Positions 1 to 6,944 of a stretch of 64,000 nt of DNA are shown piece after piece. The notes beneath the pieces were generated by a model. It worked only from the letters and a program-made list of their open reading frames with translations, had not been told where the DNA came from and did no database searches. Within the stretch, counting starts at the first letter, position 1. Each line of letters opens with the position of its first letter. The stretch spans positions 467,073-531,072 of the forward strand of contig NZ_JAFMZZ010000001.1 in the NCBI RefSeq assembly GCF_017356245.1, written 5' to 3'. Made by a program: the position numbers and the translations under genes. The stretch comes from Bordetella petrii (lineage in GTDB: Bacteria > Pseudomonadota > Gammaproteobacteria > Burkholderiales > Burkholderiaceae_B).

Positions 1-2
1 AG

Positions 3-623
3 GGCGCCGACCGCTACGTCTTCCAGCACCCCAATGAACCGTCGCTGCTGGTCAAGGTGATCAACATGGAGGCCTACGCGGCCTACCTGGAACGCAAGCC
101 GTTCAAGCGCTTCTACAAGCAGTTCCAGCGCGAAAGCGCCTACCGCGTCTACCTGAACGAACTGTCCGAATACGTCACCACCACCACCGTGCCCTCGGGC
201 GTATGGAACGTGCCCATGGCCCGCGTGGTGGGGCTGGCGCAGACCACCCTGGGGCTGGGCCAGCTGGTGGAAAAAATCACCGGCGACGACGGCAGGCTGG
301 CGCCCACCCTGGCGCAGATCATCGCGCGCGACGGCATCAGCGCGGCGCTGGGCCAGCAGCTGGATGCTTTTTTCGAAGACCTTATCGACGCCCACATCGT
401 CATCAGCGACATGTCGGCCAGGAACATCGCGCTGGGCCGCAATGCCGATGGCAAGCCCGGCATGTACCTGATCGACGGCTTCGGCGTGCTGCCGCTGATT
501 CCGCTGTACGCCTGGAGCAAGCGCCTGAACAAGCGCCGCATGCACCGCAAGTACGCCGAGTGGCGCGCCCGCCTGCAGCGCCAGTACGACGAGGCCCAGG
601 CTCAGGCCAGAATCGCGCCGTAG
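3..623 (+). CDS. YrbL-like protein, 5' truncated
   Basis: The reading frame is open from the first complete codon in the window, so the gene begins outside it; 206 residues are visible. The first residues (GADRYVFQHPNEPSLLVKV) match the start of the YrbL/PhoP-regulatory-network family, a small kinase-like fold. A later stretch near visible residues 134-142, ISDMSARNI, resembles a kinase catalytic loop, and LIDGF follows where a metal-binding Asp would sit. The substrate of this family is unknown. The last 22 bases overlap the end of the convergent glycosylase gene. The family call is moderately sure; the true start is not visible. Confidence 0.75.
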   Translation, partial: GADRYVFQHPNEPSLLVKVINMEAYAAYLERKPFKRFYKQFQRESAYRVYLNELSEYVTTTTVPSGVWNVPMARVVGLAQTTLGLGQLVEKITGDDGRLAPTLAQIIARDGISAALGQQLDAFFEDLIDAHIVISDMSARNIALGRNADGKPGMYLIDGFGVLPLIPLYAWSKRLNKRRMHRKYAEWRARLQRQYDEAQAQARIAP

Positions 624-1339
624 GCGTCCATCCAGTCGTAGTCGCGCCCCGCCTGCTGGCCGCGCCGCAGCGGATTGCGCGTGCAGAATGCCGCGTAGGC
701 CGGATCGACAAACCGATAGCGCAGATGTTCGTCGCGGCCCGCCGGAATGCCCAGGCGGGTGGTGCACACCAGGCGCTGCGGCGACTGGCCGATGTCTTCG
801 ACGAAAAACTCGGCGGGGTCGAAGCGCCGCGCGTCCCAGTCGGGCACTTTCAGGCCCAGCGCGCGGCACAGCAGGGTTTGGCCGGCGCACAGCCGCGCGG
901 GCGCGCGGGGATGGCCGCCGGCATCGGGGTTCAGGGCCTGCATGCGGGCCAGCGCATCGGGGCCCGACACCTCGTCAACCCACGGGTGGCCCGACTTGAT
1001 CAGCACGGCGTTGCCGGGGCCGCCGGCGCTGAAGTTCAGCGAATCGCCGCCGCGCGCGTAATACATGTACACCGTGCCGCCGTCCATGAACAGCGCGCGC
1101 CGCTTGTGCGTGTAGCCCAGCGACGCGTGGCTGCCCTTCTCGGCCAGGTAATAGGCTTCGGTCTCGATGATGCGCGCCGACAGCCACAGGCCGTCCAGGC
1201 GGCGCCGGATGACCTTGCCCAGCAGTTCGCGCGCCAGTTGGCAGGGATCGCGGTCGAAGAAGCTGTCGGGCAGCGCCGGGCCGGGCGCGCGGCCGCGTCG
1301 GGCGGCGGGCCTGGGGCGCCTGGCGGGTGTGCTGGCCAT
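602..1339 (-). CDS. 3-methyladenine DNA glycosylase (AAG/MPG family)
   Basis: Predicted 245-residue base-excision repair enzyme that removes alkylated purines such as 3-methyladenine from DNA. Family signatures are visible: LARELLGK near residues 36-42, the ETEAY segment at 59-63 carrying the catalytic glutamate, the intercalating-loop region around YMYY (91-94), and the KSGHPW segment. The first 25 residues are an Ala/Arg/Pro-rich extension that may be disordered. It is the last gene of a leftward run, two bases after the ArsC-like gene and downstream of potFGHI, so it is probably co-transcribed. Its 3' end overlaps the convergent YrbL-like gene by 22 bases. Confidence 0.92.
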   Translation of the reverse strand: MASTPARRPRPAARRGRAPGPALPDSFFDRDPCQLARELLGKVIRRRLDGLWLSARIIETEAYYLAEKGSHASLGYTHKRRALFMDGGTVYMYYARGGDSLNFSAGGPGNAVLIKSGHPWVDEVSGPDALARMQALNPDAGGHPRAPARLCAGQTLLCRALGLKVPDWDARRFDPAEFFVEDIGQSPQRLVCTTRLGIPAGRDEHLRYRFVDPAYAAFCTRNPLRRGQQAGRDYDWMDAYGAILA

Positions 1340-1341
1340 GC

Positions 1342-1701
1342 TCAGGCGAAGCGTTCGCCGTAGCGCTTTTCCGAGAAACCCACGGTCACTTCGCCGTCGG
1401 GCGTGACGGTGACGGGCCGGCGCACCAGCGCCGGATAGTCGGCGATCAGGCGGGTCCAGTCGGCGTCGGTTTGCGCCGCCTTGCGGTCATCGGACAGGCT
1501 GCGCCACGTCATCGAGGTGCGGTTGACCAGTTTTTCCCAGCCGCCCACCTTGCCGGCCCAGGCCGCCAGCGTGGCGGCGGGCACGGGATGGTCGCGGTAG
1601 TCGATGAATTCGTGCGCCACGCCGTGGGCGGACAGCCAGTCGCGCGCCTTGACGCAGGTGCTGCACTTGTTCAGGCCGTACAGGGTTGCTTGGGGCTTCA
1701 T
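1342..1701 (-). CDS. ArsC/Spx/YffB-family thioredoxin-fold protein
   Basis: A 119-residue protein with the ArsC/YffB/Spx fold: a beta strand followed by CSTC at residues 13-16, then helix and the conserved RRPVTV segment near 94-99. The family includes arsenate reductases, Spx regulators and YffB proteins of uncertain function. The length and the LYGL-KCSTCVKA start fit the YffB-like group better than a dedicated arsenate reductase. Its ATG overlaps the potI stop (ATGA), which shows translational coupling to the polyamine transporter operon. No arsenic-resistance genes lie nearby, so I do not call it an arsenate reductase. Confidence 0.85.
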   Translation of the reverse strand: MKPQATLYGLNKCSTCVKARDWLSAHGVAHEFIDYRDHPVPAATLAAWAGKVGGWEKLVNRTSMTWRSLSDDRKAAQTDADWTRLIADYPALVRRPVTVTPDGEVTVGFSEKRYGERFA

Positions 1702-2507
1702 TTGGATTCGGATTCCTTGCGCCATTGCAGGCGGTTGACCAGGATGACGCAGGTGCCTACCGCCAGGATGAACAGGGTGGCCAGCGCGTTGACCTCGGGC
1801 TTCAGGCCGAGCCGCACCCGTGAAAACACTTCCATGGGCAGCGTGGTGGACCCCGGCCCCGACAGGAACGAGGCCAGCACCACGTCGTCGAGCGACAGGG
1901 TGAACGACAGCAGCCAGGCCGACACCAGCGCCGGCGCGATCAGCGGCAGCGTGATGCGGAAGAATACCGTGAGCGGCGTGGCGCCCAGGTCGAGCGCGGC
2001 TTCTTCGAGCGAGCGGTCGAGGTCGCGGATGCGCGCCTGGATCACCACCGCCACGAAGGCCATGCACAGCGTCACGTGGCCCACCCAGATCGTAAAGACG
2101 CCGTTCTCGGCCGGCCAGCCCAGCGTGCCGCGCATTTCCACGAACATCAGCAGCAGCGAAATGCCCAGCACCACCTCGGGGATGACCAACGGCGCGCTGA
2201 GCATGCCCACGTACAGCGCAAAGCCGCGGAAACGCCCCATGCGCCCCAGCACGTAGCCGGCCCAGGTGCCGATGATGACGGCCGCGGTGGCGGTCAGGGC
2301 GGCGATCTTGAACGACAGCCAGGCCGCGCTGAGCAGCGCGCCGTCGTTCAGCAGCGAGCCGTACCAGCGCAGCGAAAAGCCGCTCCAGGACGTGACCAGC
2401 GGCGAATCGTTGAACGAGAACACCATCAGGCTGATGATGGGGGCATACAGGAAGAAGTATCCCAGCCCCAGCGCCACGCCGCGCCCGGTGTTGTTGGGCC
2501 CTTTCAT
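1698..2507 (-). CDS. potI: Polyamine ABC transporter permease (PotI/PotC type)
   Basis: A 269-residue inner-membrane permease with about six hydrophobic helices. The ABC-permease coupling loop is visible as EEAALDLGATPLTVFFRITLP. It should pair with the preceding permease to form the channel of a putrescine/spermidine importer. The start was set at the ATG that overlaps the potH stop, because the open frame extends further upstream only as a shadow of potH. The neighbour order potF-potG-potH-potI matches the E. coli putrescine system. Substrate choice between putrescine and spermidine is inferred from the binding protein, not proved. Confidence 0.92.
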   Translation of the reverse strand: MKGPNNTGRGVALGLGYFFLYAPIISLMVFSFNDSPLVTSWSGFSLRWYGSLLNDGALLSAAWLSFKIAALTATAAVIIGTWAGYVLGRMGRFRGFALYVGMLSAPLVIPEVVLGISLLLMFVEMRGTLGWPAENGVFTIWVGHVTLCMAFVAVVIQARIRDLDRSLEEAALDLGATPLTVFFRITLPLIAPALVSAWLLSFTLSLDDVVLASFLSGPGSTTLPMEVFSRVRLGLKPEVNALATLFILAVGTCVILVNRLQWRKESESK

Positions 2508-3424
2508 GCGCCCCTCCGCTGCGCCGCCTCTTGCTGGCGCACCTGGTTGTACTGGAACAGCGCCAGCGGCACCAGCAGCAGCAGGACCATGACGCAGGTC
2601 ACCGCCGACGCCATGGGCCAGTCGGCATTGTTGAAGAACTCGTTCCACATGACGCGGCCCATCATCAGGGTGTCGGCGCCGCCCAGCATTTCAGGGATGA
2701 CGTATTCGCCCACCGACGGGATGAACACCAGCATCGCGCCCGCGATCACGCCGGGACGCGACAGCGGCACGGTGATGCGCCAGAACGCCTGCCAGGGGCG
2801 CGCGCCCAGGTCGTAGGCGGCTTCGAGCAGGCGCAGGTCCATCTTGACCAGGTTGGCGTACAGCGGCAGGATGAAAAACGGCAGGTAGGCATACACCAGC
2901 CCGATATACACGGCCAGGTCGGTGCGGTAGATTTCGAGCGGGCTGGAAATGACGCCCAGCCCCATCAGCAGCTTATTGAGCAGGCCGTCGTTGCGCAAGA
3001 TGCCCACCCACGCATACACGCGCAGCAGCAGCGAAGTCCAGAACGGCAGGATCACGCCCAGCAGCAGCACATTGCGCACCGCCGGCGACGAACGGGCAAT
3101 GTAGTACGCCATGGGGTAGCCGATCAGCACGCAGCACACCGTGGTGATCGCGGCCATTTTCAGCGAACTGAGGTACGTGGCCAGGTACAGGCTGTCGGTG
3201 AACAGCAGAATGTAGCCGCGCAGGTGCAGGCTGAACTGGATGGCTTCGTCCTGGAATTCGGCCAGCGCCGTATAGGGCGGAATGCCGAACTGCAGTTCGG
3301 CGAAGCTGATCTTGAGCACCAGCAGGAACGGCACCAGCAGGAACAGCGCCAGCCACAAGAACGGCGGCGCCACCGCCAGGGTGCGGTTCGACGGCATCCA
3401 GTCGCGCGGCGCGGGCAGCTTCAT
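2504..3424 (-). CDS. potH: Polyamine ABC transporter permease (PotH/PotB type)
   Basis: A 306-residue permease with an N-terminal transmembrane helix after MKLPAPRDW and the large loop typical of PotB/PotH before the core helices. The coupling loop EAAYDLGARPWQAFWRITVP is present, followed by GEYVIPEMLGG, a hallmark of PotB/PotH proteins. It forms the second half of the membrane channel with PotI. The ATG overlaps the potG stop by four bases and its stop overlaps the potI ATG, so the three genes are translationally chained. Upstream in-frame residues belong to a different frame of potG and were excluded. Confidence 0.93.
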   Translation of the reverse strand: MKLPAPRDWMPSNRTLAVAPPFLWLALFLLVPFLLVLKISFAELQFGIPPYTALAEFQDEAIQFSLHLRGYILLFTDSLYLATYLSSLKMAAITTVCCVLIGYPMAYYIARSSPAVRNVLLLGVILPFWTSLLLRVYAWVGILRNDGLLNKLLMGLGVISSPLEIYRTDLAVYIGLVYAYLPFFILPLYANLVKMDLRLLEAAYDLGARPWQAFWRITVPLSRPGVIAGAMLVFIPSVGEYVIPEMLGGADTLMMGRVMWNEFFNNADWPMASAVTCVMVLLLLVPLALFQYNQVRQQEAAQRRGA

Positions 3425-4548
3425 GAGGCTAGCACCGTGGCGCTGTCGGCGTCCCAGCTGACGAAGATTTCTTCGTCGATGCCGGGCGCGTCGATCTGGG
3501 CCAGCTGCAGGCTGGGCACACTGGCCTCGACGATCTTGCCGGAATCGAGCCGCACCTGGTAGAGCGCGTAGCTGCCCATCCAGGCCATGTGGCTGACCAT
3601 GCCGTGCGCCCAGTTGTAGTCGCCCTGCGGCTGGGTGCGCGACACCACCAGGCGCTCGGGCCGGATGGACACGTGCACTTCCATGCCCAGGGGTTCGCTG
3701 ACCCCGTGGCTGACGTACAGCGGACGGGTGAGCTCGGCGCATTCGATGGCGACGTGGTCGGGCTCGTCGACCACGATGGTGCCGGTCAGCAGGTTGGTAG
3801 AGCCGATGAAACCGGCCACGAAGCGCGAAGTGGGAAAGGCGTAGACGTCTTGCGGCGTGCCGCACTGCACGATCTGGCCTTCGGTCATGACGGCCAGGCG
3901 GTGCGCCATGGTCATGGCTTCTTCCTGGTCGTGGGTGACCATGATGCAGGTCACGCCGACCTGCTCCAGGATCTTGGCCAGCTCGATCTGGGTTTTCTGG
4001 CGGATCTGCTTGTCCAGCGCCGACATGGGCTCGTCGAGCAGCAGCAGCTTGGGACGCTTGACCAGGCTGCGCGCCAGCGCCACGCGCTGCTGCTGCCCGC
4101 CCGACAGCTGGTGCGGCTTGCGGCGCGAATAGCCGGCCATCTGCACCAGGTCCAGCGCCTCGAATACGCGGTCGTGGATCTCGGCGCGGTCGACCCCTTC
4201 CTGTTTGAGGCCGAAGGCCACGTTGGCCTCGACGGTCATGTGGGGGAACAGCGCATACGACTGGAACATCATGTTGACCGGGCGCCGGTACGGCGGCACG
4301 GCGGTGATGTCTTCGCCGTCGAGCAGTATCTGGCCCGAGGTGGCTTCTTCGAAGCCGGCCAGCATGCGCAGCAAAGTGGACTTGCCGCAGCCCGAACTGC
4401 CCAGCAGCGCGAAGATTTCATTGCGCCGGACAGCCAGGCTGACCGAACGCACGGCGACCACATCGCCGAATATCTTGACCAGATCGGACACCCGCACGAA
4501 TTCTTCGGGGTCCGCCGCATGCTGCGCCGCGTAACGGCTGTCGCTCAT
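3421..4548 (-). CDS. potG: Polyamine ABC transporter ATP-binding protein
   Basis: A 375-residue ATPase that energises the polyamine importer on the cytoplasmic face. The Walker A motif GSSGCGKST is at residues 50-58. The signature LSGGQQQRVALARSL and Walker B LLLLDEPMSALD follow, with the H-loop in VTHDQEEAM. The C-terminal third is a TOBE-type regulatory domain (SIRPERLVV). The chosen ATG lies five bases after the potF stop; longer readings run into the potF frame. Length and architecture match PotA/PotG. Confidence 0.94.
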   Translation of the reverse strand: MSDSRYAAQHAADPEEFVRVSDLVKIFGDVVAVRSVSLAVRRNEIFALLGSSGCGKSTLLRMLAGFEEATSGQILLDGEDITAVPPYRRPVNMMFQSYALFPHMTVEANVAFGLKQEGVDRAEIHDRVFEALDLVQMAGYSRRKPHQLSGGQQQRVALARSLVKRPKLLLLDEPMSALDKQIRQKTQIELAKILEQVGVTCIMVTHDQEEAMTMAHRLAVMTEGQIVQCGTPQDVYAFPTSRFVAGFIGSTNLLTGTIVVDEPDHVAIECAELTRPLYVSHGVSEPLGMEVHVSIRPERLVVSRTQPQGDYNWAHGMVSHMAWMGSYALYQVRLDSGKIVEASVPSLQLAQIDAPGIDEEIFVSWDADSATVLAS

Positions 4549-4553
4549 GATGG

Positions 4554-5657
4554 CTATCGTCCGGACTTCAATTCGGCCCACATGCGGGTCTGCAGGCGCT
4601 GGATCTTCAGGGGCTGGGCCTTGATCACGTAAAGCGTCTTGGCCACGTCGGGCGGCGGGTAGATCATGGGATTGTCGGCCACGTCTTTCACCACGAACTC
4701 GCGCGCCGCCTTGTTGGCGTTGGGGTAGAACATGGTGTTGGTGATGGCCGCGTGCACCTTGGGCGTTTCGATGTAGTTGATGAACGCGTGAGCGGCATCG
4801 GGGTGCGGCGCGTCTTTCGGAATGGCCATGACGTCGAACCAGGCCGGCGCCCCGCCCTTCGGGATGAAATAGTTGATTTCGTACGGGCGCTTGGCCTCTT
4901 GCGCGCGCTTGCGGGAAATCATCACGTCGCCCGAGAAGCCGTACACCATGCACAGGTCGCCCACGGCAAGCTCATCGATGTAGCCCGACGAACTGAATTG
5001 GCGAATATACGGGCGGATCTGTTTCAGCAAGGCCAGCGCCGCCTTGTAGTCGTCGGGCTGGTCGCTGTTGGGGTCTTTGCCCAGGTACTTCAGCACTGCG
5101 GGGAACACCTGCGCGGCTTCGTCCAGCACCGAAATGCCGCAGTCTTTCAGCTTGGCGGCGTTCTCGGGCTTGAAAAGCATGTCCCAGCTGCCCAGGTCGG
5201 CGCCGTCGCCCATGATCTGCTTGACCTTGGTGACGTTGTAGCCCAGCCCGTTGGTGCCGTAGCCCCACGGGATGACGTGCTCGTTGCCCGGGTCGACCGA
5301 GGCCACCAGGGCCATGATGTCGGGGTCGAGGTTCTTCCAGTTGGGAATCTTGGACTTGTCCAGCTTCTGGTACAGCCCGGCCTGGATCTGCCGCGAGGCG
5401 TAATGCGTGGACGGCACCACCACGTCGTAGCCCGAATTGCCGGTGAGCAGCTTGGCCTGCAGGGTATCGTTGTTGTCGTAGACGTCGTAGCGCACCTTGA
5501 TGCCGGTTTCGCGCTCGAAGCCCGGAATGGTGTCGGGCGCCGTGTATTCGGCCCAGTTATAGACGTTGACGACCTTGTCCTGCGCGCATGCGCCCGACAC
5601 GGCCGCGGCGGCCAGCGCCGCGCCCAGCACCCATTGCATTTCCGCCTTGATGTTCAT
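4554..5657 (-). CDS. potF: Periplasmic putrescine-binding protein
   Basis: A 367-residue extracellular solute-binding protein of the PotD/PotF family. It has a signal peptide (MNIKAEMQ, hydrophobic core, cleavage likely after ACA) followed by the family start VVNVYNWAEYTAPDTI. GYDVVVPSTHY and VPWGYGTNGLGYN-like segments are typical ligand-domain motifs. The start at 5657 was preferred over one 15 codons upstream because an AAGGGG ribosome-binding site precedes it and it gives a clean signal peptide. It is the first gene of the pot operon. Ligand assignment (putrescine more than spermidine) is by family resemblance. Confidence 0.92.
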   Translation of the reverse strand: MNIKAEMQWVLGAALAAAAVSGACAQDKVVNVYNWAEYTAPDTIPGFERETGIKVRYDVYDNNDTLQAKLLTGNSGYDVVVPSTHYASRQIQAGLYQKLDKSKIPNWKNLDPDIMALVASVDPGNEHVIPWGYGTNGLGYNVTKVKQIMGDGADLGSWDMLFKPENAAKLKDCGISVLDEAAQVFPAVLKYLGKDPNSDQPDDYKAALALLKQIRPYIRQFSSSGYIDELAVGDLCMVYGFSGDVMISRKRAQEAKRPYEINYFIPKGGAPAWFDVMAIPKDAPHPDAAHAFINYIETPKVHAAITNTMFYPNANKAAREFVVKDVADNPMIYPPPDVAKTLYVIKAQPLKIQRLQTRMWAELKSGR

Positions 5658-5703
5658 TGCGAGCCCCTTGCCACTCTCGGTGCGAAATTTGCCAAAGGGC
5701 AAA

Positions 5704-5734
5704 ATAATAAAGCCTTTTTAAGTGAGATTGTCCA
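5704..5734 (-). promoter_or_regulatory. Probable promoter of the pot operon
   Basis: On the minus strand a TGGACA -35 (5729-5734) is followed 19 bases later by TATTAT (5704-5709); an overlapping TTTATT at 17-base spacing is also possible. It sits about 45 bases upstream of the potF ATG. An inverted repeat TTTGCC-AAAG-GGCAAA at 5688-5703, just downstream, would fall in the early transcript or act as an operator. Confidence 0.5.
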
Positions 5735-5741
5735 GAAAACG

Positions 5742-5768
5742 CCGAAGAAGCAGCCGCCTTTGCTTCGG
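5742..5768 (-). terminator. Possible terminator after kdkA
   Basis: CCGAAG and CTTCGG arms with a 15-base loop, followed on the minus strand by CGTTTTC. It lies about 45 bases past the kdkA stop. The T-run is short and the loop long, so this is weak. Confidence 0.35.
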
Positions 5769-5812
5769 GGCAGAAGCCCGGCAGGGCCTGGGCGGCGCGT
5801 GCCGCAGCCTGG

Positions 5813-6526
5813 TCAGTCGATGCAGGCCCGGTATGCCTGGTCGAGGCGGTTCCAGAAGGCCAGGCCGGCCGCGCCGCCGACTTTCTGCAACGAGCGCCGC
5901 AGGCGCAGCAGGTTGGCGCGGCGGGCGCGCGCGGAGACGCCGCCGGCCGTGCCGCGGTCGAAATCGATCAGCCAGGCCCGGCCCTGCGGATCGAGCAGGA
6001 TGTTGTAGGCGTTCAGGTCGGCATGCCACACGCCCAGCCGATGCATGGCGGCGATGACGCTGGCGGCGGCGTCCCAGGCGGGTTCTTCCAGCAGGTGCGC
6101 CAGCGGCCGCACCTGGGGAATGCGTTCGACCAGGATCGCCGCGCGGTAAACGGGCCCGTGGCGCCAATAGGCGGCCGCCAGGGGCGCCGGCACGCTCAGG
6201 CCGCGCTCGCGCAGCCAGGCCAGCAAGCGGTATTCGCGAAAGCTGCGGGTGCGGGACTCGCCCTGCCACAGGTACGCGTCGCGGCTGATGCGGGCCACCA
6301 GGCCGCCGCGCCGGTAATGCCGCAGCACGCCCTGCCAGTCGCCGTGCTGCACGAACCAGGCCGACTGGCGGCCGCCGGCATCCACCGGCCGCGCCTGCGC
6401 GCCGTACCAGCGAGGGTCCAGCCAGTGCGGGTCGGCCGCCCCCAGGCGGGCGTCGCACAGCATGGCGCCGGCCGGCGGGCCGGCCCAGGCCTGCCGCCGC
6501 GCCCCCACGGCGCCGGGCTCAGTCAT
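5813..6526 (-). CDS. kdkA: 3-deoxy-D-manno-octulosonic acid (Kdo) kinase
   Basis: A 237-residue LPS-modifying kinase that phosphorylates the Kdo residue of lipid A-Kdo on the cytoplasmic side of the inner membrane. The kinase-like core shows LRHYRRGGLVARI (nucleotide-binding strand), the catalytic loop HADLNAYNILLD, and LIDFDRG for metal binding. This is the pattern of the KdkA/WaaP superfamily. The ATG at 6526 overlaps the end of the haemoglobin gene, with a GTG one codon upstream as alternative. No other LPS gene is adjacent; the heptose genes are 50 kb away in this window. Confidence 0.88.
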   Translation of the reverse strand: MTEPGAVGARRQAWAGPPAGAMLCDARLGAADPHWLDPRWYGAQARPVDAGGRQSAWFVQHGDWQGVLRHYRRGGLVARISRDAYLWQGESRTRSFREYRLLAWLRERGLSVPAPLAAAYWRHGPVYRAAILVERIPQVRPLAHLLEEPAWDAAASVIAAMHRLGVWHADLNAYNILLDPQGRAWLIDFDRGTAGGVSARARRANLLRLRRSLQKVGGAAGLAFWNRLDQAYRACID

Positions 6527-6944
6527 CACGGTTGCGCATCCAGTCGGCCACGCCGTAGAAGGCTTCGAGCAGGCGGTCGACCAGCTCGGGGGCCAGGCCC
6601 TGGTCCTGCATGGCGCGGCCCATGCAGGCCACCCATTGGTCGCGCTCGACGCGGCCGATGGAAAACGGCAGGTGCCGCGCGCGCAGCCGCGGATGGCCGT
6701 AGCGCTCGATATAGTAGTTGGGGCCGCCGAAGTAGCCGCATAGGAACAGGAACAGCTTGTCGCGCGCCGAATCCAGGCTGGGCCCGTGCACCCCGCGCAG
6801 GATGGCCAGATCGGGCTCCATGTCCATCAGGTCGTAGAAGCGGTCGACCAGCGCACGGATGGCGGGCTCGCCGCCCAGGGTTTCAAAGAGCGTGTTCGAG
6901 GTCTGCAGGGATTCGACCTGCGGTTGGACACGGGTGGCTGTCAT
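6519..6944 (-). CDS. Group II truncated haemoglobin
   Basis: A 141-residue 2-over-2 globin. Visible landmarks are FETLGG at the N-terminus, FYDLM with the B10 tyrosine, YGHPRLRARHLPF containing the proximal histidine, and the G8 tryptophan in DQWVACM. These mark group II (TrHbO-type) globins, which bind O2 and CO and are linked to oxygen or reactive-nitrogen chemistry. The start overlaps the stop of the permease gene by one base (TGATG) and the end overlaps kdkA, so the three genes are translationally coupled. The biological reason for that grouping is not evident. Confidence 0.93.
   Translation of the reverse strand: MTATRVQPQVESLQTSNTLFETLGGEPAIRALVDRFYDLMDMEPDLAILRGVHGPSLDSARDKLFLFLCGYFGGPNYYIERYGHPRLRARHLPFSIGRVERDQWVACMGRAMQDQGLAPELVDRLLEAFYGVADWMRNRDD

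Noticed and set aside
1342..1701. Arsenate reductase assignment for the ArsC-like protein
   Set aside because: The family is mixed and no arsR, arsB or acr3 gene is near; the neutral fold-level name is safer.
5688..5703. TTTGCC/GGCAAA inverted repeat upstream of potF
   Set aside because: Arms are only 6 bp and it could be chance; noted with the promoter but not called as an operator.
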